35,580 bases of DNA from DATAQC01 sp051001215 (GTDB lineage: Bacteria; Actinomycetota; Acidimicrobiia; Acidimicrobiales; AC-14), in assembly GCA_051001215.1 (NCBI GenBank), contig JBPCNP010000107.1, forward strand, positions 1-35,580, in the 5' to 3' direction. Shown here in pieces: positions 21,050 through 28,627 of the stretch (position 1 is its first letter; every line of letters starts with the position of its first letter). Both the position numbers and the translations under genes were made by a program. The notes beneath the pieces were generated by a model. That model worked only from the letters and a program-made list of their open reading frames with translations. It ran no database searches and was not told the origin of the DNA.

Positions 21050-23763
21050 TCGTTCACCAGCAGGGCCATCGGGAAGCGGGCCAGCAGCGGCTCCAGCTCG
21101 ACCCGTCCCCCCTCGACGACGGCTCCGCCGAGGGCGTCGGTCCAGCGGCCCGCCGGCAGCGTCACCGCCGTGTCGCCCCACGTCGGCCCGGCCGCCCCGA
21201 TCACCTGACCGCCCAGGCCCATCACCAACCGGGGCACGACCACGGCCACCTGCCCGTTGCGGCAGTAGGCCAGGGCGTGGTCGGCCTTGTCGCCTTCCAC
21301 GGCCAGGGCCTCGTAGGAGGACCCCGGGGCGAAGGCCGCGACCACGTCCCGGCGCACGCCGAGGGCACGGTGGACCAGCCACAGCTTCGACGTCCCGTCG
21401 CAGGAGGGGCTGGGCGGCCACACGGCGTCGGGCCCGGCCGCAGTCACCTCGTCGAGGGCCCGGCGCCGGGCGTCGTAGTCGACGGGACGGCGGTTGTCGG
21501 GGTCGACGAGGCTCAGGTCCCACAGCTCCGAGCCCTGGTACAGGTCGGGAGCTCCCGTGGCCGTCATCGCCACCAGGACCTGGGCCAACGACGTCACCCG
21601 CCCCGGCCGCACCAGGTGGGCGACGAAGGCCCCCAGGTCGGCGCTGAAGGCGGGGTCGGCCAGCACCGCCTCGACGAAGGCGGCCAAGGCCTGGTCGTAA
21701 ACGGGATCGGGGCGGGTCCACGACGTGTGCTCCTTGGCCTCCTTGGCAGCCTTCTCCATGTAGGCCACGGCCCGGCCGGCCGGCAGCGGCCAGGCACCGA
21801 CCAGCGTCTGGTAGAGCAGGTACTCGGCCCCCCTGTCGGGACGACCGTCGCTCTTGTGGGCCTCGTTCGTCGCCGACCACCGGCGCACGGCCAGCGCCCA
21901 CTGGTCGGGTATCTCCGACAGCAGGCTGATGCGTGACCGTACGTCGGCGCTGCGCTTGGTGTCGTGGGTGGACAGGGCCAGCATGGTGGACGGGTAGGCG
22001 GCCGCGGCATGCTGGTTCCACCGGTGGAACTGCTCGACGGTGGTGCCGAAACGGCCGGGGTCGCCACCCACCTCGTTGAGCGAGATCAATCGACGCCAAC
22101 AGTAGAACGCCGTGTCCTCCGCCCCCTTGGCCATCACCGGCGAGGTCAGCTGCTGGAAGCGCACGGCCAGCTCCTCTTCCTCCTCCCCCGGCACGCCGAG
22201 GGTGAGGACGTCGCTCAGAAAACCGAAGAGGTCGGGATCAAGATCGGGGCGTCGCCCCCGGGCCTCGTCGGCCGCCGCCACCACCCGGGACACATCGATG
22301 TCGCTCCTCGGCTGACCGGCCCGGAAGTAGGTGCGGTAGACGGGGAAGCACGCCACCAGCTCGGTGATGGCTGCGGCCAGGTCGGGCCGGGTGTAGTCCC
22401 GGAAGCGTCGGTGGCGGTCACACACGGTGACGGCGATGTCGACCACCCGGCGGACGTCGGCGGCCAGCGTCTCCCGCATCACCATGTGCTTCTTCTCCCG
22501 GACCACCTCGGCGTAGTCGTCCGGGGCCCCGGTGAAGCGGCTGTGCAACTCGGTGAGGGGCTTCTCGCCGGCGGGGTCCACGAAGAGCCCCCCCACCAGG
22601 TTGAGGAAGTCGTAGCCCGTGGTGCCCGCCACCGGCCATGTCGCCGGCAGCTCCTCGCCCGGCTCCAGGATCTTCTCCACCACGACCCACGCGCCCGCCG
22701 TCGCCTCGAACAGCCGCCGCAGGTACCCCTCCGGGTCGCGTAGGCCATCGGGGTGGTCGACGCGCAGCCCGGTGACGGTGCCGTCGGCGACCAGTCCCAG
22801 GATGAGCTCGTGGGTCTCGTCGAACACGTGGGCCAGCTCCATGCGCAGGCCCACCAGGGTGGAGATGTCGAAGAAGCGCCGGTAGTCGAGCTCCTCGGCC
22901 GCCACACGCCAGTGGGCCAGGCGGTAGTTCTGCCGGGCCACGAGAGCATCGAGGGCATCAGGGTCGGCGTTGGTGGCGGCCACCACGTCGTCGATGGCCG
23001 CGGCCACGACCGGCTGCTCGTCCAGGAGACGGCGCAGCAGGCCCCCGAGGACCGACTTGTCACGATGACCCTCGCGCACGCTGCGCCGGTCGGTGGCCGT
23101 GGCCGGCGGCAGCCGGCCCAGGGCGGACGCGAAGGTACCGAGCTCGTCGGACCCACAGCGCTCGGCGGCCCGGGTGAGCAGCGCATCGAGGGTGCGGGGC
23201 GAGACCGGGGCGGCATGGTCCGCGTAGCGCAGCTCGAAGGCGGCGCCGTCGCGGACGAGGCGGAGGTCGCCGGCCTCGAGGACGCGCCCGTAATGGTCGC
23301 CCAGGATGGGCAGGAGGATCCGGTTGCCGGCCACCTCGGCACCTGACCAGTCGATGTCGAAGGCGTCGGCCCAGCGGCTGGACGGGCCGTTCTCGAGCAC
23401 GTCCCACCACCAAGGGTTCTCTCGCCCCACCGCCGCCATGTGGTTGGGCACGACGTCGACCACCTGGGACAGGCCGTGGGCGGCCAGCGCCTGGGTCATG
23501 CGCTCGAAGGCCTCGGGCCCACCCAGCTCGACGTTGAGGCTGCGGGGATCGACCACGTCGTAGCCATGGGTGCTCCCCGGCGCGGCCTGCAGGTAGGGGG
23601 AGCAGTACACGTGGCTCACGCCCAGGTCGGCCAGGTAGCCGGCGATGGCAGCCACGTCGTCGAACCCGAAGCCGGCATGGAGCTGCACCCGGTAGGTGGC
23701 GCGCGGGGCGACCGGGGGGGCAGGCCGGTGATCGGCGGGCGGCCGGTGATCGGCGGGCGGCAT
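21046..23763 (-). CDS. treY: Malto-oligosyltrehalose synthase (TreY)
   Basis: This 905-residue GH13 enzyme converts the reducing end of maltodextrins or glycogen chains to a trehalose linkage by intramolecular transglycosylation. Family markers are ATYRVQLHAGFGFDDV (about 22-37), SPYLQAAPGSTHGYDVVD (about 55-72), VVDVVPNHMA, the nucleophile Asp336 in GLRVDHPDGLRDP, the acid/base Glu363 (VVEKILEPGE), GTTGYDFLN and LSTHDTKRSADVRSR near the C-terminus. The start ATG 23763 sits behind GGTAGGTTG. The N-terminus contains a duplicated PPADHR peptide from a DNA repeat. It overlaps treZ by four bases, so the two enzymes are translated together. No debranching gene treX is in the window. Confidence 0.95.
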   Translation of the reverse strand: MPPADHRPPADHRPAPPVAPRATYRVQLHAGFGFDDVAAIAGYLADLGVSHVYCSPYLQAAPGSTHGYDVVDPRSLNVELGGPEAFERMTQALAAHGLSQVVDVVPNHMAAVGRENPWWWDVLENGPSSRWADAFDIDWSGAEVAGNRILLPILGDHYGRVLEAGDLRLVRDGAAFELRYADHAAPVSPRTLDALLTRAAERCGSDELGTFASALGRLPPATATDRRSVREGHRDKSVLGGLLRRLLDEQPVVAAAIDDVVAATNADPDALDALVARQNYRLAHWRVAAEELDYRRFFDISTLVGLRMELAHVFDETHELILGLVADGTVTGLRVDHPDGLRDPEGYLRRLFEATAGAWVVVEKILEPGEELPATWPVAGTTGYDFLNLVGGLFVDPAGEKPLTELHSRFTGAPDDYAEVVREKKHMVMRETLAADVRRVVDIAVTVCDRHRRFRDYTRPDLAAAITELVACFPVYRTYFRAGQPRSDIDVSRVVAAADEARGRRPDLDPDLFGFLSDVLTLGVPGEEEEELAVRFQQLTSPVMAKGAEDTAFYCWRRLISLNEVGGDPGRFGTTVEQFHRWNQHAAAAYPSTMLALSTHDTKRSADVRSRISLLSEIPDQWALAVRRWSATNEAHKSDGRPDRGAEYLLYQTLVGAWPLPAGRAVAYMEKAAKEAKEHTSWTRPDPVYDQALAAFVEAVLADPAFSADLGAFVAHLVRPGRVTSLAQVLVAMTATGAPDLYQGSELWDLSLVDPDNRRPVDYDARRRALDEVTAAGPDAVWPPSPSCDGTSKLWLVHRALGVRRDVVAAFAPGSSYEALAVEGDKADHALAYCRNGQVAVVVPRLVMGLGGQVIGAAGPTWGDTAVTLPAGRWTDALGGAVVEGGRVELEPLLARFPMALLVNE

Positions 23764-23816
23764 GGCGCGGCAACCTACCCGGCCGCCGCCAACTCCATCC
23801 GCCGTATCCTCGGCGC

Positions 23817-24935
23817 ATGAAGTTGCCGGTGATGCCCCCCGTGAAGCCCATGCTGGCCAAGCTGTCCCGAGATCTGCCCGAGGGCGACGATCTGGTCTAC
23901 GAGCCGAAGTGGGACGGCTTCCGGGCAATCGTGTTCCGCGATGAGGACGAGCTGGAACTGGGCAGCCGCAACGAGCGGCCGCTGACCCGCTACTTCCCCG
24001 AGCTGGCCGACCCCATTCGGGCGAGCCTGCCCGAACGCTGCGTCGTCGACGGCGAGATCGTCATCGCCTCCGAGCACGGTCTCGACTTCGAGGCCCTCCT
24101 CCAGCGCATCCACCCCGCCGAGTCACGGATCCGGCTCCTGGCCACCCAGACCCCGGCCTCGTTCGTCGCCTTCGACCTCCTGGCCCAAGGCGACGACGAC
24201 CTGCGGGGCCGTCCCTTCGGCGAGCGCCGGGCGCTGCTCGTGGCCGCCCTGGCCGATGCCCGCCCTCCCATCCACCTCACGCCGGCAACCGACGACCCGA
24301 CGGTGGCGGCCCAGTGGTTCGACCGCTTCGAGGGGGCCGGCCTGGACGGGGTGGTGGCCAAGCGGATCGACACGACCTACCGGGGCAACGAGCGAGTGAT
24401 GCTCAAGATCAAGCACCAGCGGACAGCCGACTGCGTGGTGGCCGGGTTCCGCTGGCACAAGAGCGGGGGCGTCATCGGCTCGCTCCTGCTCGGCCTGTTC
24501 GACGAGGCGGGCGCCCTGCACCACGTCGGCGTCGCCGCCTCGTTCACCATGGCCCGACGCCGGGAGCTGGTCGACGAGCTGGCCCCGTTCCGTGACCAGG
24601 CCTTCGACGGACACCCCTGGGCGTCGTGGGCGAGCCCGACAGGCCCGGGTGGCCCGGGGGGTCCCGACGGCGGTGGACCGGCCCCGGACGCCGGGCCCGA
24701 CACCAACCGCATGCCGGGTGGGGCCAGCCGTTGGAACGCCAAGCGCGACCTGTCGTGGGAACCCCTGCGGCCCGAGCTGGTGGCCGAGGTCGCCTTCGAC
24801 CATCTCCAGGGAGACCGTTTCCGCCATGCCACCCAGTTCCAGCGGTGGCGGCCCGACCGTCAACCCGGCTCGTGCACCTACGCCCAACTCGACGTCGCCG
24901 TGCCCGAGGAGCTGGCCACCGTCTTCGGGGCGTGA
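23817..24935 (+). CDS. ATP-dependent DNA ligase, LigC-like
   Basis: The 372-residue protein is a nucleotidyltransferase-type ligase with an OB-fold. Lys31 in motif I (EPKWDGFR) is the adenylation residue. Further motifs are SRNERPL (Ia-like), VVDGEIVI (III), FVAFDLLA (IIIa), LDGVVAKRID (IV) and LKIKHQRTADCVV (V). The C-terminal OB domain includes a Gly/Pro-rich insert (about 265-300, PTGPGGPGGPDGGG) before the conserved VAEVAFDHLQGDRFRHATQF. The length and motifs match actinobacterial LigC ligases, which act in repair by joining nicks, including ribonucleotide-containing ends. No Ku or polymerase partner is adjacent. It is divergent from treY with 53 bp between starts. Confidence 0.92.
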   Translation: MKLPVMPPVKPMLAKLSRDLPEGDDLVYEPKWDGFRAIVFRDEDELELGSRNERPLTRYFPELADPIRASLPERCVVDGEIVIASEHGLDFEALLQRIHPAESRIRLLATQTPASFVAFDLLAQGDDDLRGRPFGERRALLVAALADARPPIHLTPATDDPTVAAQWFDRFEGAGLDGVVAKRIDTTYRGNERVMLKIKHQRTADCVVAGFRWHKSGGVIGSLLLGLFDEAGALHHVGVAASFTMARRRELVDELAPFRDQAFDGHPWASWASPTGPGGPGGPDGGGPAPDAGPDTNRMPGGASRWNAKRDLSWEPLRPELVAEVAFDHLQGDRFRHATQFQRWRPDRQPGSCTYAQLDVAVPEELATVFGA

Positions 24936-25008
24936 CCTGCGGGGTTAGGCGCGCGCCTGCGAGGGGAGACTACAAGAGACCACCCGACGACAACGTCTGG
25001 AGAAGTCC

Positions 25009-25398
25009 GTGACGGCGTCGCAATACGCTCAACCCATCGCTCTCTCCCTCGAGCCGAGTGCAGCCCGGCGCCAGGTGCGTGCCTTTCTCGCGGGCAAAGA
25101 CTGGTCGGGTAACCCGGACGATGTCGTGCTGGCCGTCCACGAGGCGCTGGTCAACGCCCGCCGCCACGGGGGCGCCGCCGTGCGGGCCGAGCTGGCCCTC
25201 GACCGGTCCTGCCTGGTCGTCAGGGTCTGGGACGCGGGGCCCGGTTTCGATCTGACCGCCAGGGTCCGCCACACTCCCGACCCCACGGCCGAGCGGGGCC
25301 GAGGGCTCTGGCTCATCGATCGGATGACCACCAACTGCGAGGTCGGGCGTGACGACGACGGGGTGTTCCTGGTGATGCGCTTCGACTGTGCTGCCTGA
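25009..25398 (+). CDS. RsbW-like ATP-binding protein (anti-sigma factor kinase type)
   Basis: The 129-residue protein is a GHKL/HATPase_c_2 domain alone. The N-box is VHEALVNARRHG (about 44-55), the G1 box is VWDAGPGFD (about 74-82), and the G2-like loop is RGRGLWLIDRM. In the family these are serine/threonine kinases or anti-sigma factors that bind a sigma factor or phosphorylate an antagonist. The start is GTG 25009 with GGAGAAG just upstream. A group-2 sigma factor gene follows 138 bp later, so regulation of that sigma is plausible. No anti-anti-sigma gene (STAS domain) is adjacent. The stop codon lies inside a 17-bp tandem repeat. Confidence 0.85.
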   Translation: MTASQYAQPIALSLEPSAARRQVRAFLAGKDWSGNPDDVVLAVHEALVNARRHGGAAVRAELALDRSCLVVRVWDAGPGFDLTARVRHTPDPTAERGRGLWLIDRMTTNCEVGRDDDGVFLVMRFDCAA

Positions 25399-25449
25399 GT
25401 GACCGTGCTGCCTGAGTGACCGTGCTGCCTGAGTCACCGTGCTGCCTGA
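25388..25449 (+). repeat. 17-bp tandem repeat across the end of the anti-sigma gene
   Basis: The unit GTGCTGCCTGAGTGACC occurs at 25388-25404 and 25405-25421, with one change (GTCACC) at 25422-25438, then a truncated fourth copy at 25439-25449. The first unit supplies the last codons and stop of the anti-sigma gene. The other copies fill part of the gap before the sigma factor. Confidence 0.85.
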
Positions 25450-25536
25450 CGTCTTCGACCTGCCGCCTGGACCTCGAGGGGCCGTCCGGCGAACACCTCG
25501 GCGCTTTGATAACTTCGTCTTGAGAGGAGAGCTTCT

Positions 25537-26469
25537 TTGGCACAACAGGGGGGTCGGAGCGGTGAGGACGAGGATCTCCTCCAGCTCTACCTGAAAGACA
25601 TCGGCAAGTACGCGCTGCTGACCAGGGCCGAAGAGGTGAGCCTGGGCGAAACGGCGGCCGCCGGACGGAAGGCTGCCGCCGAGTTGGCGACCGGGCGGGT
25701 CCAGCGCGAGGAGCGTCGTGCCGCCCTCGAAGCCAAGGTCAAGGCCGGCGAGAACGCCACCAGGCGCTTCGTCCGGGCCAACCTCCGGCTCGTGGTGTCA
25801 ATCGCCAAGAAGTACCAGGCCTCGGGGCTCCCCCTCCTCGACCTGATCCAGGAGGGCAACTTCGGCCTCATGCACGCCGTCGAGCGCTTCGACCCCCGCC
25901 GGGGCTTCAAGTTCTCGACCTATGCCACCTGGTGGATCCGCCAGACCATCGCCCGGGGCATCGCCAACACCGGCCGGGCCATCCGCCTGCCCGTGCACGC
26001 CGGCGACCAGCTCCTCGCCATCCGCATGACCAGCGCTTCGCTGGAGGTGCAGCTGGGCCGCATGCCACGCCCGGCCGAGGTCGGCCAGGCCCTGGGAATG
26101 GCGCCCAGGAAGATCCAGGAGCTCACCCCGTTCCTGGCCGAGCCCGTCTCGTTGTCGGAGCGGCTCACCGACGGTGACGCCGAGCTCGGTGACCTGGTCG
26201 AGGACACGCACGCACCCCCGCCCGAGGAAGTCGTCTTCTCGTCGATGCTTCCGGCCCAGGTCACCGCCCTGCTGGCCAACCTCGAACCGCGCGAGCGCGA
26301 GGTCCTGTGCCTGCGCTACGGGCTCGACCGGGGCCGGCCGCGCACGCTCGAGGAGGTGGGCGAGCGCTTCGGGCTCACCCGCGAGGGCGTGCGCCAGGTC
26401 GAGGTCAAGGCCATCGCCAAACTGCGGCGATCGGCCAGCCGGGGTGCCCGCGACCTGCTGTCGGCATGA
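25537..26469 (+). CDS. RNA polymerase sigma factor, group 2 (HrdB/SigA-like)
   Basis: The 310-residue sigma-70 factor has region 1.2 (DLLQLYLKDIGKYALLTRAE, about 13-33), region 2 with core-binding and -10 recognition (ANLRLVVSIAKKYQASGLPL, LIQEGNFGLMHAVERFD, KFSTYATWWIRQTIARGI), region 3 (SASLEVQLGRMPRPAEVGQAL) and region 4 (LEPREREVLCLRYGLDRGR, LTREGVRQVEVKAIAKLRR). It lacks the long region 1.1 of a primary sigma, so group 2 is likely, serving stress or stationary-phase genes. The start is the rare TTG at 25537, supported by AGAGGAGA (25523-25530) at good spacing. The adjacent RsbW-like kinase may control it. The last codons overlap the next small gene by ATGA. Confidence 0.93.
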   Translation: MAQQGGRSGEDEDLLQLYLKDIGKYALLTRAEEVSLGETAAAGRKAAAELATGRVQREERRAALEAKVKAGENATRRFVRANLRLVVSIAKKYQASGLPLLDLIQEGNFGLMHAVERFDPRRGFKFSTYATWWIRQTIARGIANTGRAIRLPVHAGDQLLAIRMTSASLEVQLGRMPRPAEVGQALGMAPRKIQELTPFLAEPVSLSERLTDGDAELGDLVEDTHAPPPEEVVFSSMLPAQVTALLANLEPREREVLCLRYGLDRGRPRTLEEVGERFGLTREGVRQVEVKAIAKLRRSASRGARDLLSA

Positions 26470-26687
26470 CAGACGCCGAGAGCCCAGACGCCGCGAGCCC
26501 AGACTCGGAGACCCCACAGGCCGAGGCGCAGCCGAAACCGGTCCGAGGCGAAGAGCTCGAGACCGAGGAGGGCGCGGACGTGCCCGCCCAGCAGGCGGTT
26601 GGTGCCGACAACGTCGAGGGCGGAGGCGAGTGGCCCGACCCGCACGCCGCGCCCCGTCTCCCCGCTCCGGGCGCAGCCGTGGACTGA
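26466..26687 (+). CDS. Small acidic disordered protein coupled to the sigma factor gene
   Basis: This 73-residue frame starts at ATG 26466, overlapping the sigma factor stop as ATGA. The product is rich in Glu, Asp, Ala and Pro (MTDAESPDAASPDSETPQAE at the start) with one short run of basic residues, no hydrophobic segment and no known motif. The overlap indicates translation coupled to the sigma gene. The acidic, disordered character would fit a small sigma-associated regulator, but this is inference. I do not recognise a family. Confidence 0.5.
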   Translation: MTDAESPDAASPDSETPQAEAQPKPVRGEELETEEGADVPAQQAVGADNVEGGGEWPDPHAAPRLPAPGAAVD

Positions 26688-26775
26688 TCCACCGGCGTCG
26701 GTACTCCGGCGCCGGCAGGACATCTAGGCTGGTCCGACAGCCACACCCGGCTGGCGCAAAAATGGCGAGGACCAC

Positions 26776-27261
26776 GTGAAGCCTGCGATACGCAACGGTC
26801 TGACCGCTCTCATCCTGACCCTGCTGGCGATCAGCGTCGGTGCCGTCGTCGTCCGCCACCGACGAAGCGACCGGACCAACGTCTCGGCGGCCCCGGTCGT
26901 GTCCACCACCACACCGCCGACCACCACACCGCCGACCACCACACCGCCGACCACGGCATCGCCGACAACCGAGACCACCGTCACCACGGTCACCACCGTC
27001 ACCACCGAAACCAGCGGCACGACCGTCAGCCCCACGTCGAGCGGCCCGACCACCGGTGCCGGGGCAACGACGACCACGGTCCCCGACACCACCACCGTCC
27101 CGGGCGCCGACCGGGCGACGGTCCAGGCCGGGCCGCCGGGCCTCGCGGAGCATCCCCACACCGGCCGTCGCTCGCTGTTGCTGCCGGCAACGGTGCTCAT
27201 CGGCGTCGGACTAGCAGGCCTTCGCATGACCAGGCGCACCCGTCCCACCTCGACCGCGTAA
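26776..27261 (+). CDS. Thr/Pro-rich surface protein with N- and C-terminal hydrophobic segments
   Basis: The 161-residue protein starts at GTG 26776 behind GAGGA. An N-terminal hydrophobic helix (about 8-25, LTALILTLLAISVGAVVV) serves as signal or anchor. The middle ~90 residues are almost entirely Thr, Pro, Ser and Val, including a triplicated TTTPP encoded by a 15-bp DNA repeat at 26904-26953, and would be an extended, possibly glycosylated stalk. The C-terminus has HTGRR, then a hydrophobic stretch (LLLPATVLIGVGLAGL) and a basic tail (RMTRRTRP). This layout resembles a sortase sorting signal, but the LPxTG motif is not intact (EHPHTG). Function is unknown. Confidence 0.7.
   Translation: MKPAIRNGLTALILTLLAISVGAVVVRHRRSDRTNVSAAPVVSTTTPPTTTPPTTTPPTTASPTTETTVTTVTTVTTETSGTTVSPTSSGPTTGAGATTTTVPDTTTVPGADRATVQAGPPGLAEHPHTGRRSLLLPATVLIGVGLAGLRMTRRTRPTSTA
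26904..26953 (+). repeat. 15-bp direct repeat in the Thr-rich protein gene
   Basis: The unit CACCACACCGCCGAC is present three times in tandem, in frame, coding for Thr-Thr-Pro-Pro-Thr. It is a likely slippage expansion in the stalk region. Confidence 0.8.
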
Positions 27262-27269
27262 CACGGAGA

Positions 27270-27311
27270 GACAACACCCGAAAGACAACACCCGAATGAC
27301 AACCCCCGAAA
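27270..27311 (+). repeat. 14-bp tandem repeat upstream of the GYD gene
   Basis: Three units, GACAACACCCGAAA (27270-27283), GACAACACCCGAAT (27284-27297) and GACAACCCCCGAAA (27298-27311), fill the gap between the Thr-rich protein and the GYD protein. They lie immediately before the TAAGGAG ribosome site. Confidence 0.9.
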
Positions 27312-27325
27312 GGTAAGGAGCTAAA

Positions 27326-27628
27326 ATGGCCACCTACATCATGATGATGAAGTTCATCAGCCCAGGTGTCGATTCCATCAGGGACTCTCACGCCGGGCGC
27401 GCCGCCGGCAGAACGGCGGCCAAGGCGATGGGCATCACCTGGAAGCAGCAGTACCTGGTGATGGGTGAGTACGACATCGTGACCGTCGTCGAAGCCCCCG
27501 ACGACGAGACCATGGCCAAGTTCGCCCTCATGGGCCTCACCGGCAGCCTCGACATCACCACGATGCGGGCGTTCAACGAGGCCGAGACCGACAAGCTGGT
27601 CAAGGGCCTCCAGCCGGCCCCGGAGTGA
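27326..27628 (+). CDS. GYD-domain protein
   Basis: This 100-residue protein belongs to the GYD family (PF08734), named for a conserved Gly-Tyr-Asp; here the motif is MGEYDIVTVVEAPDDE (about 47-62). It has a ferredoxin-like alpha-beta pattern: strand YIMMMKFI, helix RAAGRTAAKAMGI, strands QQYLVM and DIVTVVEA, helix ETMAKFALMGL and a final helix. Members are small soluble proteins of unknown function. The ATG at 27326 follows a strong TAAGGAG site at 27314-27320. Its last 29 bases overlap the end of the FKBP gene on the opposite strand. Confidence 0.88.
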   Translation: MATYIMMMKFISPGVDSIRDSHAGRAAGRTAAKAMGITWKQQYLVMGEYDIVTVVEAPDDETMAKFALMGLTGSLDITTMRAFNEAETDKLVKGLQPAPE

Positions 27629-28301
27629 CCGCTGAGGGCTTGGCGTCCACCACGTCGACGACGAACCACAGGGGCTCGTCGGGGCCGATGCTGGGAGGAC
27701 TTCCCTGGGCGCCGTAGGCCAGGGCGGAAGGGATGCCGAGCACCCGCTGACCGCCGACGTTCATGCCCGGGATGCCGTCCTGCCAGCCCTTGATCACGCC
27801 GTTGAGGGGGAAGGTGGCCGTCTGGTTGCGGGAGTACGAGGAGTCGAAGATCTTGCCCGTCGTGCAGGCCACGCCGATGTAGTTCACGGTGACCGTCTCG
27901 TCCTTGCTCACCGGCGAGCCCGTCCCCACCTTCAGGTCCTCCTTCACCAGGTCGGTCGGAGGCGGTCCGACCTTCACGGGCACCGTCGGGGCCCCGTTGG
28001 GAGCGGGGTCGGACATGGCCACGCACGGCTTTCCTGCGGCTGACCCGGCTGCCGGTTCCGACGTGGTCGTGGGACCGGCGCTCGAGGTCGTCGGCGAGGA
28101 GGTCGTCGCCGAGGTGGTCACCTTCTTCTTGTCGGAGCCCCCGCTGGCCAGCACGGCAAACGCGATGACGGCGATCACGGCCACGGCGGTGCCCACGATC
28201 AGGACCAGGCGACGGCGAGCGGCCTTGCGTCGGGCTGCCTCGGCCGCGGCGATCCTGGCCTGGCGGCCGGCCCGCTTGCGGTTGCGCTTGGCGCCGGCCA
28301 T
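27600..28301 (-). CDS. Membrane-anchored FKBP-type peptidyl-prolyl isomerase
   Basis: The 233-residue protein has a very basic cytoplasmic N-terminus (about 1-31, KRNRKRAGRQAR), one transmembrane helix (about 32-53, LVLIVGTAVAVIAVIAFAVL), a Ser/Thr linker and an FKBP domain (about 105-225). Family features are VTVNYIGVACTTGKIFDSSY, FPLNGVIKGWQDGIPGMNVG, RVLGIPSALAYGAQG and PLWFVVDVVD. It would speed cis-trans isomerisation of prolyl bonds in exported proteins at the outer face. The substitution of Cys in the VACTTGKIFDSS strand is ordinary variation. It overlaps the GYD gene tail to tail by 29 bp and continues a few residues (TPGPAGGP) beyond the FKBP fold. Confidence 0.93.
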   Translation of the reverse strand: MAGAKRNRKRAGRQARIAAAEAARRKAARRRLVLIVGTAVAVIAVIAFAVLASGGSDKKKVTTSATTSSPTTSSAGPTTTSEPAAGSAAGKPCVAMSDPAPNGAPTVPVKVGPPPTDLVKEDLKVGTGSPVSKDETVTVNYIGVACTTGKIFDSSYSRNQTATFPLNGVIKGWQDGIPGMNVGGQRVLGIPSALAYGAQGSPPSIGPDEPLWFVVDVVDAKPSAVTPGPAGGP

Positions 28302-28318
28302 CGGCGAAAGCTAGCAAT

Positions 28319-28333
28319 CCCCGCCACGCGGGG
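28319..28333. other. Small hairpin upstream of the FKBP gene
   Basis: CCCCGC (28319-28324) and GCGGGG (28328-28333) form a perfect 6-bp stem with loop CAC, just upstream of the FKBP start and downstream of the small frame at 28338. It may be an attenuator or chance in GC-rich DNA. Confidence 0.3.
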
Positions 28334-28337
28334 CGGG

Positions 28338-28439
28338 TCAGGACGGGCGGGAGACGTCGGACGCGGCCTGCTGGAGGAGCAGCACCAGGTCGTAGACGTG
28401 GTTGGGCAGGCCGGTGCGTGTGTCTCGAGCCTCCATCAT
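28338..28439 (-). CDS. Possible 33-residue protein or gene remnant
   Basis: A short minus-strand frame with paired ATG ATG starts (28439, 28436) encodes a peptide with an amphipathic helix (HVYDLVLLLQQAASDV). I faintly associate the pattern NHVYDLVxLLxQA with the N-terminus of small actinobacterial helical proteins, so this may be a truncated remnant. A G-run precedes the start, but no clean ribosome site. It is the only coding-like feature in the 326-bp gap between FKBP and the diiron gene. Confidence 0.3.
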   Translation of the reverse strand: MMEARDTRTGLPNHVYDLVLLLQQAASDVSRPS

Positions 28440-28507
28440 GGCCAACGCCCCCCCCCGACCACTCCCCGTACTCCTGGCCTGGGCCGCCCCATGAGGGGGG
28501 CGCGTGG

Positions 28508-28535
28508 TTGAACCGGCGATGACCGGGGATACTCA
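28508..28535 (+). promoter_or_regulatory. Candidate promoter for the diiron oxidase-like gene
   Basis: TTGAAC (28508-28513) and TACTCA (28530-28535) are separated by 16 bp, ahead of the ribosome site at 28587. This is a plausible sigma-70-type promoter, judged only by eye. Confidence 0.35.
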
Positions 28536-28602
28536 TCAGACTCGAGAAACCGGGGCGAGACGCGGCCGCCACACAGTCAAGCGCCCAAAGGAGCCACAGC
28601 AG

Positions 28603-28626
28603 ATGAAGATGACGCGCAGGGCCTGA
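28603..28626 (+). CDS. Seven-residue leader ORF before the diiron gene
   Basis: ATG 28603 opens a frame of seven codons (MKMTRRA, stop 28624-28626) and is preceded at 9 nt by a near-ideal AAAGGAG (28587-28593). The ATG of the next gene lies one base after its stop and has no ribosome site of its own. The long gene is therefore probably translated by re-initiation. It could be a regulatory leader peptide or a remnant of a frameshifted start. Confidence 0.45.
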   Translation: MKMTRRA

Positions 28627-28627
28627 G

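Noticed and set aside
24936..25008. Small RNA or promoter between the ligase and the anti-sigma gene
   Set aside because: Only 73 bp with no convincing promoter boxes or structure.
26307..26465. Longer start for the small acidic protein
   Set aside because: These residues lie in another frame of the sigma factor region 4; the ATGA at 26466 is the natural start.
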